Shown: positions 1 to 9,103 of the stretch, piece by piece | Layout of the letters: every line of letters begins with the position of its first letter | Numbering within the stretch: position 1 is the stretch's first letter | Source: Antarcticibacterium flavum | GTDB lineage: Bacteria; Bacteroidota; Bacteroidia; Flavobacteriales; Flavobacteriaceae | Direction of reading: 5' to 3' | Length of the DNA stretch: 64,000 nt | Assembly (NCBI RefSeq): GCF_006159205.1 | Contig: NZ_CP040812.1 | Span: forward strand, 2,232,001 to 2,296,000 | The notes under the pieces: model-generated | What the model was told of the DNA's origin: nothing | The model's database searches: none | Seen by the model: the letters and a program-made list of their open reading frames with translations, nothing else | Translations under genes and position numbers: made by a program

Positions 1-1227
1 GATCGACACAACATTTAAATGTATCTCGTTATCCTCATAAGTGTATGGTTTAAGGAGCTCATCCATAGTTTCATAGGCCTGTTCTCCAAAAGCATAATCC
101 ATCACCAGGATCACGGGTTTTGAATCTGCCTCCATTTCATGAAATGCTGCGTTGCGATACCCAACCTTTAAAAGGGCTGTATCAAAGATCTGGACATCTA
201 TATTGGTGCCGCTCTTATCTTCAATGAATTGCATGCCGTTCTCCAGTGCCATTTTCATCACTTTATTGCGCAGCTGGCCATTGCCTTTATCGCTTAAAGC
301 CTCATACATTTCCATAACCGGCTTTTTCCCCATTTCCTTTTCAAGGGCTTCGGGTGTGAAAAGTGTGTTCATCACACTGTGCATGTTAGCACTTATTATA
401 TGGATTGGGCGGTGCATCAGGTTTTTTTCCAGCAATTGCCTCTTGATAGTATCTGCCCAAACTTCCCCGTGAATATGGTGTCCCAGTCGCTCGCGCAGAA
501 CAGGGCTAAAGGTTACTATACGTTTATTATTATTAACCGTTTCATCAAGCGCAAGTTTCCCCAGCCAGTAGACTATATGCAGCAGTCTTTCTTCATTCTC
601 AGGGATCATGAATTTTGGATATATCTCTGTAACCTCCTTAAAGGTCCTTCCCAGTATATTGGCCATATGCGTTAAAGCTATTTCTCGTTCATTTTGGGAG
701 AGGTCCTTCTTTTTTACAGCGGCCTCCAGTTTATCCCAGTCCCTTGAAACACTTCCATCCTCATCAATAATGATCCTTCTCATAATTTTATGGGATTCCA
801 TAAAAAGGAAAGTTAGGTGGGTAAGGATATCATAGATCTCAGACCTTCCACGGGTGATCTCAATGTTTATTTGTTCCTCATCGATCCTGTAACAATTCCT
901 GCGACGTTTTGGAGGAACAATAGGTTTAAAGTGCGAATTTGCATAACCCTCGTCACTGGTTAAATTAATATACCTGCATTCCTCAATGCCTTTGGGAAGA
1001 CGGTCCATCACGTAAAGAAGGCCATTAAGCTCCACTTTCTCCTCGGCGATCGTACCATATATTTCGGGGCGCAGCGTCATAAGCGCTTCTCTAAGGGTTT
1101 CTCCAGATACTCCCATTGGTTTATAAAAGCCCCGGTTAAAAAGGTGCCTCATAGTAATGTAAAGGCGCTCTATTGAATTGGTGCTTTCCTGGGCACGGGT
1201 CCTGCCCATCAGGTTTAAATTTGCCAT
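1..1227 (-). CDS. Conserved Bacteroidota protein of unknown function (3' end cut by window)
   Basis: An open frame of 409 codons runs leftward from an ATG at 1227 to the window edge without a stop, so the C-terminus is missing. I do not recognise a catalytic motif. The translation is soluble, with no signal peptide or membrane segment, and contains many charged helical stretches; it resembles large conserved flavobacterial proteins filed under a DUF (possibly DUF6909, from memory only). The start (MANLNLMGRTRAQESTN) lies 3 nt after the stop of the GH3-type gene, so it is the third gene of an M23 peptidase - GH3 - unknown operon. The intact frame over 1.2 kb with flavobacterial codon use makes it a real gene; the function is open. 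Confidence 0.8.
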   Translation of the reverse strand, partial: MANLNLMGRTRAQESTNSIERLYITMRHLFNRGFYKPMGVSGETLREALMTLRPEIYGTIAEEKVELNGLLYVMDRLPKGIEECRYINLTSDEGYANSHFKPIVPPKRRRNCYRIDEEQINIEITRGRSEIYDILTHLTFLFMESHKIMRRIIIDEDGSVSRDWDKLEAAVKKKDLSQNEREIALTHMANILGRTFKEVTEIYPKFMIPENEERLLHIVYWLGKLALDETVNNNKRIVTFSPVLRERLGHHIHGEVWADTIKRQLLEKNLMHRPIHIISANMHSVMNTLFTPEALEKEMGKKPVMEMYEALSDKGNGQLRNKVMKMALENGMQFIEDKSGTNIDVQIFDTALLKVGYRNAAFHEMEADSKPVILVMDYAFGEQAYETMDELLKPYTYEDNEIHLNVVSI

Positions 1228-1230
1228 ATA

Positions 1231-2736
1231 TTATTTCTCTGTCTTTATTATTTTTTCAAGCGCATCGGCTATTTTCCGGTCATTGGACAGGCGGGGTAAT
1301 TTGTTTTGCCCGCCCAGTTTCCCAATAGATTTCATGTACTGCTGAAATCCATCCCGGGGCACTTTGGTTATTACTAATTGCTGAAGGATCTTTCCTGAAA
1401 TGAGATCCAGATAATACGAATTTTGTTGCTGAAGGGCTTCATCAAGTATGGCAGAAAATTCCTTTAGATCTGAAGGTTCCTGCTCAAACTCAATGAACCA
1501 TTCGTGATAAGGCAGCTCCTCTCCCTGCGGGGTTATTTGCGGTGCCACGGTAAATTCTGAAATTCTCGCCCCGGTTTTCTCTGTGGCAGTTTGCATTGCC
1601 TCTTCCACTTCCTTTGCGATCACATGCTCTCCAAACGCTGAAATAAAATGCTTTATCCTACCTGAAACTACCAATTTAAATGGTTTTAACGAAGTAAACA
1701 TCACTGTATCGCCAATATTATATCCCCATAAACCTGCTGTGGTTGAAATGATCATAACATAATTCACATTCATTTCCACCTCTCCCAGGGTTAATCTTTT
1801 AGGAACTTCATCAAAAAACTCGTCGGCTTTTACAAATTCATAAAACATTCCTGAGTCCAGCTGCAGTAGCATTCCTTTATCCTCCTGCCTGTCCTGGAAA
1901 GCGAAAAAACCTTCAGAAGCAGGATAAAGTTCTATGCTGTCTACCTTCCTCCCTATTAGATTTTCAAATTTTGCACGATAGGGTTCATAATTAACCCCCC
2001 CGTAAATGAACAGGTTAAAATTCCTGAATAGGTCTCCCACCTTTTGGCCGGTCTTCTCCTGCAGCCTTTCAAAATACATTTGAACCCAGGAGGGAATACC
2101 GCTTATGACCGTCATATTTTCTTTCCTTGTCTCCTCCACAATGGCATCTACCTTTGTTTCCCAGTCATCTATACAATTTGTTTCCCAGGTGGGCATCCTG
2201 TTCTTTTGCAAATAAGCAGGGACATAATGCGCCACGATCCCGGATAGCCTTCCTAGTTTTACCCCGTTCTTCTCATCCATTTCCGGACTTCCCTGTAGAA
2301 ATATCATTTTCCCATCTACAAAAGAAGCTTTTCCAGTCTCTGCTATATAACATAAAATAGCATTCCTGGCGGCCTTAATATGGGTAGGCATGGAATCTTT
2401 GGTAAGAGGGATATACTTGGCGCCACTGGTGGTGCCAGAGGTCTTGGCATAATAAAGAGGTCTTCCCGGCCACAGGACATCCGGCTCACCCGCAACCATT
2501 CGGTCTACGTATGGCTTAAGCTCTTCATAATCCCTGATAGGAACCTTTTCCTGGAACTGGGAATAAGAGGTGATCGTCTCAAAACCATGGTCTTTTCCAA
2601 AGGCCGTTTCTTTACCTTTTTGCAGAAGTTCATTAAACACTTTTTCCTGGGTTTCCATAGGATTGGAGGCCCATTTATCTATTTTTTTTCTAATGTGGTT
2701 TGCAAATATTTTGGCTGCAAAGGATTTTATAGACAT
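1231..2736 (-). CDS. GH3 family acyl-adenylate-forming protein
   Basis: A 501-residue protein of the GH3 fold, the family that in plants adenylates and conjugates auxin or jasmonate; bacterial members are of unknown substrate. Seen in the sequence: the phosphate-binding loop SGTTSGAK at residues 100-107, a second nucleotide motif LYPASEGFFAFQD near residue 270, and GLWGYNIGDTVMF around 335, which fits the A8-like hinge of adenylating enzymes. Length is normal for bacterial GH3. There is no signal peptide, so it is cytoplasmic. It starts 6 nt after the M23 peptidase stop and ends 3 nt before the next gene, so the three are co-transcribed. Family assignment is firm; the acyl and amino substrates cannot be told. 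Confidence 0.88.
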   Translation of the reverse strand: MSIKSFAAKIFANHIRKKIDKWASNPMETQEKVFNELLQKGKETAFGKDHGFETITSYSQFQEKVPIRDYEELKPYVDRMVAGEPDVLWPGRPLYYAKTSGTTSGAKYIPLTKDSMPTHIKAARNAILCYIAETGKASFVDGKMIFLQGSPEMDEKNGVKLGRLSGIVAHYVPAYLQKNRMPTWETNCIDDWETKVDAIVEETRKENMTVISGIPSWVQMYFERLQEKTGQKVGDLFRNFNLFIYGGVNYEPYRAKFENLIGRKVDSIELYPASEGFFAFQDRQEDKGMLLQLDSGMFYEFVKADEFFDEVPKRLTLGEVEMNVNYVMIISTTAGLWGYNIGDTVMFTSLKPFKLVVSGRIKHFISAFGEHVIAKEVEEAMQTATEKTGARISEFTVAPQITPQGEELPYHEWFIEFEQEPSDLKEFSAILDEALQQQNSYYLDLISGKILQQLVITKVPRDGFQQYMKSIGKLGGQNKLPRLSNDRKIADALEKIIKTEK

Positions 2737-2742
2737 ACCTGT

Positions 2743-3612
2743 TTATTCAAAGTCAATATAATCTGTAGGATTAACCGGGTTTCCTTCTTTCCATAGTTCA
2801 AAGTGTAAATGCGGGCCGGTACTAAGTTCCCCGGAGGATCCACCGGCAGCAATTACTTCACCTGCCTTTACAAGATCCCCCTGCTCCTTGGTAAGAGAGG
2901 AGTTGTGTTTGTAAACAGAAATGAGTCCGTAATCGTGTTTTACCATAATAACATAACCTGTGGCTGCACTCCATTCAGCAAAGATCACGCGTCCATCTGC
3001 AGCGGCTTTAATAGGTGCATTTTTAGCTACCACTACATCTACGGCATAATGCCTGGTCCTAAGGTCATAACCCTCTGTAATTGGTCCCTGTACCGGTGGA
3101 AACAATGAGAATTCACCTGCAGAGCCAGCTGTTTCAAAAACATTAAACCTGTCTTCCTGTGCCACTTCCTGCCTTAAGAGGGAATCTGCCCTGGATGGGT
3201 TTAGGTCCAGCAATGAAGGATCTGCCTGGAAAGAGCGTTCCAAAGAATCACGATTAAGTCTTGAAGGTTCCATGTCACCGGTAAGCACCCTCCTTATGGA
3301 TTCATAATACTGGTTGTTCACCACCAGCACCGTTTGAAGGGAATCTGTCTTATAAGCCAGCTCGGTTGCCTGTCTTTTTAGAGCAGCAGATGAGTATCCC
3401 GGAATATATTCCCTTAATCCTGTAAATGCAATGAGAAAGGTTGTGGCCGCAATGAGAAAGATCGCACTAAGGGTTACCACTACAAAAACGTTGAGGCGGG
3501 TAAGTTTAAAAGAAACCCGCTCCTCAAATGTGTCTTCATTTAAAATTACTAAGCGGTACTTGTGAAGTAACTTTTTAGCAAATTTCTTCTTATTTTTCTT
3601 TTCGTTGGTCAT
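2743..3612 (-). CDS. M23 family metallopeptidase, membrane-anchored
   Basis: A 289-residue peptidoglycan endopeptidase of the LytM/M23 type. Residues 1-40 are very basic and cytoplasmic, a single membrane segment follows at about 41-63, then a short coiled region and a C-terminal M23 domain (about 165-289). Zinc ligands are visible: H188 and D192 (HYAVD), and H268/H270 in GPHLHFELW. All ligands are present, so it should be an active hydrolase rather than an EnvC-like activator. First gene of the operon with GH3 and the downstream unknown gene. Two TAnnTTTG boxes (minus strand, 3630-3637 and 3641-3648) lie just upstream. Role: cell-wall remodelling in the periplasm (inference from family). Confidence 0.9.
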   Translation of the reverse strand: MTNEKKNKKKFAKKLLHKYRLVILNEDTFEERVSFKLTRLNVFVVVTLSAIFLIAATTFLIAFTGLREYIPGYSSAALKRQATELAYKTDSLQTVLVVNNQYYESIRRVLTGDMEPSRLNRDSLERSFQADPSLLDLNPSRADSLLRQEVAQEDRFNVFETAGSAGEFSLFPPVQGPITEGYDLRTRHYAVDVVVAKNAPIKAAADGRVIFAEWSAATGYVIMVKHDYGLISVYKHNSSLTKEQGDLVKAGEVIAAGGSSGELSTGPHLHFELWKEGNPVNPTDYIDFE

Positions 3613-3629
3613 ACAATTTCCTGCTCCTG

Positions 3630-3648
3630 CAAAGATACTACAAAGTTA
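3630..3648 (-). promoter_or_regulatory. Tandem Bacteroidota -7 boxes for the M23 peptidase operon
   Basis: On the minus strand the two motifs TAACTTTG (3648-3641) and TATCTTTG (3637-3630) fit the Bacteroidota -7 consensus TAnnTTTG and lie 18 to 36 nt before the start codon at 3612. A -33 box was not clear. Either could be the active one. Confidence 0.5.
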
Positions 3649-3697
3649 ATTTTATACTATTTATCACATAAGATCGTTTAGATTGAGCAATTCTTCC

Positions 3698-3705
3698 TAA
3701 ATTTG
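3698..3705 (+). promoter_or_regulatory. -7 box for tatA
   Basis: TAAATTTG fits TAnnTTTG and lies 19 nt before the tatA start. It is divergent from the M23 peptidase promoter. Confidence 0.4.
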
Positions 3706-3724
3706 TAAATCTAAACATATTACT

Positions 3725-3916
3725 ATGATTTTATTTAATTTACCTTTAATGATTGGAGCACCGCAAATTATCCTTATTGTGATAGTTGTCCTGTTATTAT
3801 TCGGTGGGCGTAAGATACCTGAATTAATGAGGGGCTTAGGTAGTGGTATCAAAGAATTTAAGGACGCCTCCAAAGACGATTCAGACGATAAAAAGGTTCC
3901 TGAAGAGAACAAATAA
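3725..3916 (+). CDS. tatA: Sec-independent protein translocase subunit TatA/TatE
   Basis: A 63-residue TatA. It has the standard layout: a short N-terminal segment, one hydrophobic helix (about 12-27), then the conserved [20 protein letters not shown] hinge and amphipathic helix, and an acidic/basic tail. It forms the oligomeric pore of the twin-arginine translocation system in the inner membrane, together with TatC (not in this window). Length and motif are typical of flavobacterial TatA. It stands alone: divergent from the M23 gene and closed by a strong terminator at 3934-3967. Confidence 0.93.
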   Translation: MILFNLPLMIGAPQIILIVIVVLLLFGGRKIPELMRGLGSGIKEFKDASKDDSDDKKVPEENK

Positions 3917-3933
3917 TCAAATTTATAGCATTT

Positions 3934-3967
3934 AAAAAAAGCCCAATTTAAGATTGGGCTTTTTTTT
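3934..3967 (+). terminator. Intrinsic terminator of tatA
   Basis: AGCCCAAT (3940-3947) pairs with ATTGGGCT (3953-3960), with a 5-nt loop, an A-run before and a T-run after. The A-run makes it bidirectional, so it also serves the convergent DUF4837 gene, whose stop lies inside the T-run. Confidence 0.88.
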
Positions 3968-4940
3968 ATTCTATTCTTAAGGACTGCAGAATAGCATCCA
4001 GCTCAAACATATTATCCCTCTTTCCTGTGGCAGGAGAGAAAGCAAATCCTTCAAGTACCACGTACCTGTTATTAACACTATCCCTTACGGCATAATTAAT
4101 AAAGGGGCCGGCCATAAAAGCACCCTTAACTTCCCAGGTGCCCCTGGTCTCCCAGGCAAATTTGCCATCCAGTTGCGATTCAAATAAATAAGGAGCGTAA
4201 GCTTCCTCTGTGATCATATAACTTCCTTCTACAGGCCCGGGAATGTGTGCCTGTCCTATAGAATCCCTCATCCTAATAATATTAGCTATAATATTAGTAT
4301 CCTTTTCTATCACATGCAGCGGGACCTCATAGACCATTAATTCCATCATACCTTTCGGGATATCCTTTCTAATCCAGAAGAAGTCCTCATCTTCTATGGC
4401 ATACCGGTAGGCGGTAGGAAATTTTAAAGAAACCCCTAGCTGTTCTTTTAATCTGCTGTCATCTTTTAAAGATTTTCTAATTCGGCGTTGTTTCTCTTTA
4501 ATTTCGGTATTCTTAAAAGTCCTTACGATTTCCTCGGCATTCTTATAGATTTGATCCACGATCTCATCTGTATTCTGTCCCGTTATTAGAACGCCGGTTT
4601 GAGGCTTTGCAAAGGTTTCTCTGAAAATTCCAAAATTTGCATCCTTCCCCTGCTCTATTTTAATAAAGAGCCTGTTCTTCCTTACGAAACCTGTAAAGGC
4701 TTCCGGAGGCATTTGGTTTAGGGAAAATAGAGGTTCTTCCTGCGGCAGGCCGTCTACCGGAGCGGCCAGCGTATTTCTAAGAGCTTCTCCTATGGAGCCT
4801 TCCCACCGGTCATTCTCCATCACTACAGTTACATTATTGATATTACCGGAGGAGGTGGCAAGTATTCTTTCATCTTCTTCTCCGTTATTACATCCTACTA
4901 AAAGTAAAGTGAAAACCAGTGAGAATAATATATTCTTCAT
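3966..4940 (-). CDS. DUF4837 family lipoprotein
   Basis: A 324-residue predicted lipoprotein. The N-terminus MKNILFSLVFTLLLVGCNN is a signal peptide with lipobox LVGC, so the mature protein starts at Cys17 and is probably bound to the periplasmic or outer-membrane leaflet. The rest matches my memory of DUF4837, a Bacteroidota family without known function; no catalytic motif is seen. It starts 22 nt after the MltD-like gene stop, which suggests co-transcription and a possible cell-envelope role. The family call is fairly sure; function is unknown. Confidence 0.8.
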   Translation of the reverse strand: MKNILFSLVFTLLLVGCNNGEEDERILATSSGNINNVTVVMENDRWEGSIGEALRNTLAAPVDGLPQEEPLFSLNQMPPEAFTGFVRKNRLFIKIEQGKDANFGIFRETFAKPQTGVLITGQNTDEIVDQIYKNAEEIVRTFKNTEIKEKQRRIRKSLKDDSRLKEQLGVSLKFPTAYRYAIEDEDFFWIRKDIPKGMMELMVYEVPLHVIEKDTNIIANIIRMRDSIGQAHIPGPVEGSYMITEEAYAPYLFESQLDGKFAWETRGTWEVKGAFMAGPFINYAVRDSVNNRYVVLEGFAFSPATGKRDNMFELDAILQSLRIE

Positions 4941-4962
4941 AAAGCTATAGTTAATTGCCGGG

Positions 4963-6555
4963 TTAGCCTCTCGATAGCTTAAGGACCATTCCCGGTTTTA
5001 AATTAGAATCTGATATATCATTCCAACTCTTCAAATTCTGTACCGTAATTCCCGGGAACTTTCTGCTTATACTCCAAAGGGAGTCTCCCCGCTTCACAGT
5101 ATAACTTTTAGAAACATTGCTGTTGCCCGATTTTTCTGAGGCTGTTTCAGTTAAAGAAACAGCTTTCCTGGGGTATATAGTAAGGTATTGTCCTACCCTT
5201 AAATTATTACTCCTCAGGTTATTCCAGCTTTTTATACTGCTTATGCCCACTCCATACTTCTGGGCTATTTTCCCAAGATAATCACCACTTTTAACGCGAT
5301 ATCTCACCCGGTCCTCAGCCTTTATGAATTTAGGCAAATCTTTTTCCTTTTGTGCCAGCTGTTCTTTTGTGAAATCATAGATCTTATCTTCATTGTTCAC
5401 AAAGAGGCCCACACTGCTCCTGGGCAGCCTAAGCGCATAAGCCTCATCCTTCACATAAGGTATAATATCCAGTTTATAGCTAGGATTAAGGAATTGCAGC
5501 ATTTCCTTTTCAACTCCTGTAACTTCTGTGATCTGGTCAAAAGTGAGCAGTTGTTTCACGTGGATAGTATCGGTCTCAAAAAATGCAATTTCAGGTCGGT
5601 TGGGCTGGAAGTCGTGCTCATCGGCATACTCAAATAAATACAGTGTCGCCAGGAATGCAGGCACATAACCAGCTGTTTCACGGGGAAGAAACCTTCGCAG
5701 GTCCCAGTAATTTGTAGATCCTCCACTTCTTCTAATCGCTTTGGAAACATTCCCCGGACCAGAATTATAACTTGCCAGCACCAGGTCCCAATCACCGAAT
5801 GTCCTGTAAAGAGCAGCAAGATACTCGGCTGCTGCTTTGGATGAAAGCACAGGGTCCATACGTTCATCAACGTAAGAACTTACATCAAGCCCGTGCATCT
5901 TACCGGTGGCAAACATAAACTGCCACAGTCCTGTGGCACCCATGTGCGATTTAGCACGGGGATTAAGGGCCGATTCTACGATTGCGAGATATTTTATCTC
6001 CAGGGGAACATCCAGCCTGTCCAGGTGTTGTTCAAACAGGGGAAAGTAGTATTCACTTAAGGCCATTAGCCTTTCCATGGATCTTTTATTCCTTTTGAGA
6101 TATGATTTTATAACGCTTTCCAGGATTGGATTATACTCTACATTAAAAGGGGTCCGGGCATTAAGTCTTTCCAGTCGGGCCTTTAAAGTATCTGTGGGTA
6201 ATTCTTTATAAACCACCTCTGCATAGTCCTGTTCAAGTATCTCTGACCTCATTTTCTCAAAGAGGTCTGAATTTAAAAGCTCTGCCTTCCAAACGGAATC
6301 TATATTAGCGGCGCGTGGCAGGTCATTTAAGTCCAGTAAGGCAGGACTTTCAATATTAGCCGAAATGGGCAGGCGCTTCTTAAATTCAGGATCGGCCTCC
6401 TTTAATTTTATATCTCCATCTTCAGATTTTTTGAAGACCTGTACCCTGAAATTGGCTTGTTTAGGTTCAGGATCTTCAGCTTCCTTCTTTTTTCCCGTTT
6501 GCGCACTTAGCCCCAGGGTGATCAAGAATATGAGTAAAGAGATAACTTTTTTCAT
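4963..6555 (-). CDS. mltD: Lytic murein transglycosylase with two LysM domains (MltD-like)
   Basis: A 530-residue secreted enzyme that cleaves the MurNAc-GlcNAc bond in peptidoglycan with formation of 1,6-anhydro-MurNAc. A signal peptide (1-19) is followed by a linker, then the SLT domain (about 180-300) with the catalytic glutamate E194 in IVESALNPRAKS, then GATGLWQFM and ASYNSGPGNV, all classical SLT motifs. Two LysM repeats lie at about 418-461 and 484-527 and bind glycan chains. Unlike E. coli MltD no lipobox is evident. It is followed by the DUF4837 lipoprotein gene in the same direction. Confidence 0.92.
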   Translation of the reverse strand: MKKVISLLIFLITLGLSAQTGKKKEAEDPEPKQANFRVQVFKKSEDGDIKLKEADPEFKKRLPISANIESPALLDLNDLPRAANIDSVWKAELLNSDLFEKMRSEILEQDYAEVVYKELPTDTLKARLERLNARTPFNVEYNPILESVIKSYLKRNKRSMERLMALSEYYFPLFEQHLDRLDVPLEIKYLAIVESALNPRAKSHMGATGLWQFMFATGKMHGLDVSSYVDERMDPVLSSKAAAEYLAALYRTFGDWDLVLASYNSGPGNVSKAIRRSGGSTNYWDLRRFLPRETAGYVPAFLATLYLFEYADEHDFQPNRPEIAFFETDTIHVKQLLTFDQITEVTGVEKEMLQFLNPSYKLDIIPYVKDEAYALRLPRSSVGLFVNNEDKIYDFTKEQLAQKEKDLPKFIKAEDRVRYRVKSGDYLGKIAQKYGVGISSIKSWNNLRSNNLRVGQYLTIYPRKAVSLTETASEKSGNSNVSKSYTVKRGDSLWSISRKFPGITVQNLKSWNDISDSNLKPGMVLKLSRG

Positions 6556-6645
6556 AAATTAATAAGATTTTAACCGGCCTGATCTACACCTATTTTCAGT
6601 TCTTAAAATACAGAATCCTTACAGATGTAACTATCTACCTCATGT

Positions 6646-6678
6646 TAAAAAACAGAACGAAAATCTTAGGATTTTCGT
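6646..6678 (-). terminator. Probable pgk terminator
   Basis: A 9-bp perfect stem (6657-6665 with 6670-6678, 4-nt loop) starts just after the pgk stop. In the leftward direction it is followed after three bases by a run of T. Stem GC content is low, so strength is uncertain. Confidence 0.6.
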
Positions 6679-6680
6679 GC

Positions 6681-7865
6681 CTAAGCTTTAAGAATAGCAT
6701 CGATTCCCGGCAGGGATTTTCCTTCCAGCATTTCCAACATGGCACCACCGCCGGTTGAAACATAGCTCATTTGATCTTCCAGATTAAATTTTTTCACTGC
6801 AGAGACAGAGTCACCACCACCAACCAGGGAGAAGGCCCCATTGGAGGTAGCTTTACCTATAGCCTCCCCAATTTTAATTGTCCCGTTTGCAAAAGCATCC
6901 ATTTCGAATACTCCCACTGGACCATTCCATAATATAGTTTTGGAGCCTGCAATTACTTTAGAGAAATTTTCAATGGTTTCAGGTCCTGCATCAAGTCCCA
7001 TCCAGCCTTCAGGAATATTTCCGGTAGGCTTTACATCGGTTTTGGCATCATTGGAAAAGCTGTTGGCTATCACAGAATCCACGGGTAAGTGAATTTTTAC
7101 CCCCTTCTCCTCTGCACTCTTTAGAATATCCAGTGCCAGTTGTTGCTTATCTTCTTCCACCAGGGAATCACCCACGTTCCCACCTTTGGCCTTTACGAAT
7201 GTAAATGCCATTCCACCACCTATGATAAGATGGTCTACTTTATCAAGAATATTCTCTATGACAGTTATCTTTGATGAAACCTTGGCACCACCAAGGATTG
7301 CAGTTACAGGTTTTTCGGCAGCTTTTAGCACCTTATTTAAGCTTTCTATTTCCTTTTGCAGGAGATAGCCAAAACATTTATCATCAAAGTATTGCGCTAC
7401 AATTGTTGTAGAGGCGTGAGCCCTGTGGGCAGTTCCAAAAGCATCATTTACATATATATCCCCAAGACCTGCAAGCTGTTTGGCAAAACCTTCATCCCCG
7501 GCAGTCTCTTCGTCATAAAATCTAAGATTTTCAAGAAGAAGAACCTCCCCGGGATTTAATTCACTAGCAGCTTTTTCTGCCGCTTCACCCACACAATCAT
7601 TTACAAATTTCACCTTTACTCCCAGGATATTTGAAACGGTATCTGTGATTTGTTCCAGAGAATATTTTGCTTCCTTCCCCTCGGGCCTTCCAAGGTGAGA
7701 CATAAGCACCACACTGCCGCCATCTTCAAGGATCTTTATTATAGTGGGTTTAGCCGCTTCAATCCTGGTGGCATCCCCCACTTCCCCGTTACTCACAGGG
7801 ACATTGAAGTCTACCCGAATTAAAGCCTGTTTATCTTTGAAATTATAATCGTCTAGTGTTTTCAT
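6681..7865 (-). CDS. pgk: Phosphoglycerate kinase
   Basis: A 394-residue glycolytic kinase that converts 1,3-bisphosphoglycerate and ADP to 3-phosphoglycerate and ATP in the cytoplasm. The N-terminal signature RVDFNVPV (18-25), the SHLGRPEG substrate loop, the LLENLRFY segment and the C-terminal GGGDSVSAV nucleotide motif are all present, and the length is standard. It is transcribed alone from a TATATTTG promoter 19 nt upstream, divergent from holB, and ends in its own hairpin at 6657-6678. Confidence 0.97.
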   Translation of the reverse strand: MKTLDDYNFKDKQALIRVDFNVPVSNGEVGDATRIEAAKPTIIKILEDGGSVVLMSHLGRPEGKEAKYSLEQITDTVSNILGVKVKFVNDCVGEAAEKAASELNPGEVLLLENLRFYDEETAGDEGFAKQLAGLGDIYVNDAFGTAHRAHASTTIVAQYFDDKCFGYLLQKEIESLNKVLKAAEKPVTAILGGAKVSSKITVIENILDKVDHLIIGGGMAFTFVKAKGGNVGDSLVEEDKQQLALDILKSAEEKGVKIHLPVDSVIANSFSNDAKTDVKPTGNIPEGWMGLDAGPETIENFSKVIAGSKTILWNGPVGVFEMDAFANGTIKIGEAIGKATSNGAFSLVGGGDSVSAVKKFNLEDQMSYVSTGGGAMLEMLEGKSLPGIDAILKA

Positions 7866-7883
7866 AAGTAAAAGTATATATCA

Positions 7884-7891
7884 CAAATATA
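7884..7891 (-). promoter_or_regulatory. -7 box for pgk
   Basis: TATATTTG on the minus strand, ending 18 nt before the pgk start codon; fits TAnnTTTG. No clear -33 TTG. Confidence 0.5.
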
Positions 7892-7925
7892 ATTTTTTCT
7901 GAAGATATAAAGTGTAGATAAATTT

Positions 7926-7933
7926 TATCTTTG
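7926..7933 (+). promoter_or_regulatory. -7 box for holB, right against the start codon
   Basis: TATCTTTG fits TAnnTTTG. Its last base is 4 nt before the ATG at 7937, so a transcript from it would begin at or next to the start codon (leaderless). Confidence 0.45.
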
Positions 7934-7936
7934 CTT

Positions 7937-9091
7937 ATGCTTTTTTCTGAAGTCCTGGGTTTACCGCATATTAAAAACCATTTAACCACCACTGCAGACA
8001 GGGGCCGTATACCGCATGCACAACTTTTTGTGGGCAGTCATGGCAGCGGGTTATTACCTATGGCAATAGCCTATTCCCAATATATCCTTTGCAATAATAA
8101 CGGGCAGGAGAACAACACCGGGAATACCTCCTGTAATTCAAGGTTTTCAAATCTTGCACACCCCGACCTCCACTTTGCTTTTCCTGTCGCTACAACAGAG
8201 CAGGTAAAATCCAAACCAATTTCCTCCAATTTTCTTAGCTCCTGGAGAGAGTTTGTGAAGGAGGATCCCTATGGCAGTTTATATGACTGGTACCAAAAAC
8301 TGGGAATTGAAAATAAACAAGGTCAAATAGGAGTAGATGAGGCCCAGGATATCCTTAAATCCCTATCACTCAAATCTTATGAAGGAGGTTATAAGGTAAT
8401 GCTTATATGGATGGCAGATAAGATGAATACTGCCGCTTCAAATAAACTCCTGAAATTAATAGAGGAGCCGCCAGATAAAACCCTCTTTATCCTTATTGCT
8501 GAAGATGAGGAACAAATAATTCAAACCATTAGATCACGATGCCAGATCCTGCGTTTTCCCCCACTTCCTGAAGCGGTTATTGCTGAAGCATTGGAGAATT
8601 ATCACCAGGCGGACCCAGGGAATGCTACCAATATTGCAGTGCAGGCCAACGGCAGTTATGCCAGGGCATTGCATATAATGCGAAAAGATGCCGGTGATGA
8701 ACAATTTGAAGCGCTGTTTATAAAATGGGTGCGTACGGCTTTTAAAGCAAAGGGTAATAAAGCTTCTATAATTGATCTCATTTCCTGGAGTGAAGAGATC
8801 GCAGGAATGGGCAGGGAATCTCAAAAGAGTTTTTTATTATACTGCCTAAATTTCTTCAGGCAGGCACTCCTGCTTAATTACAATGCTGGAAACCTGGTAT
8901 ACATGAAAATGCAGGCTGCCGACTTTAAGCTGGAAAAATTTGCGCCATTTGTAAATGATCTCAATATACTGGGAATAAGCAAGGAGATCGAAGATGCGAT
9001 TTATCACATAGAAAGAAACGGAAATTCCCGTATTATCCTTACAGACCTTTCAATTAAATTAACCCGCCTGCTTCACAAGAAAGCGGCATAA
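7937..9091 (+). CDS. holB: DNA polymerase III subunit delta prime (clamp-loader ATPase-like)
   Basis: A 384-residue clamp-loader subunit of the AAA+ fold that helps open the sliding clamp. The start MLFSEVLGLPHIKNHL is the usual one for this family; an upstream in-frame TTG at 7931 is rejected because a promoter box covers it. The P-loop is degenerate (GSHGSGLLP instead of GxxGxGKT), as is normal for delta prime, which does not hydrolyse ATP. LIEEPPDKTLFIL and the SRC motif (TIRSRCQILRF) are conserved. Two cysteines near residues 55-70 may be the remnant of the zinc module. It faces pgk across a short divergent promoter region and is followed 12 nt later by a DoxX gene. Confidence 0.9.
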   Translation: MLFSEVLGLPHIKNHLTTTADRGRIPHAQLFVGSHGSGLLPMAIAYSQYILCNNNGQENNTGNTSCNSRFSNLAHPDLHFAFPVATTEQVKSKPISSNFLSSWREFVKEDPYGSLYDWYQKLGIENKQGQIGVDEAQDILKSLSLKSYEGGYKVMLIWMADKMNTAASNKLLKLIEEPPDKTLFILIAEDEEQIIQTIRSRCQILRFPPLPEAVIAEALENYHQADPGNATNIAVQANGSYARALHIMRKDAGDEQFEALFIKWVRTAFKAKGNKASIIDLISWSEEIAGMGRESQKSFLLYCLNFFRQALLLNYNAGNLVYMKMQAADFKLEKFAPFVNDLNILGISKEIEDAIYHIERNGNSRIILTDLSIKLTRLLHKKAA

Positions 9092-9103
9092 TCAATCTTT
9101 TTT

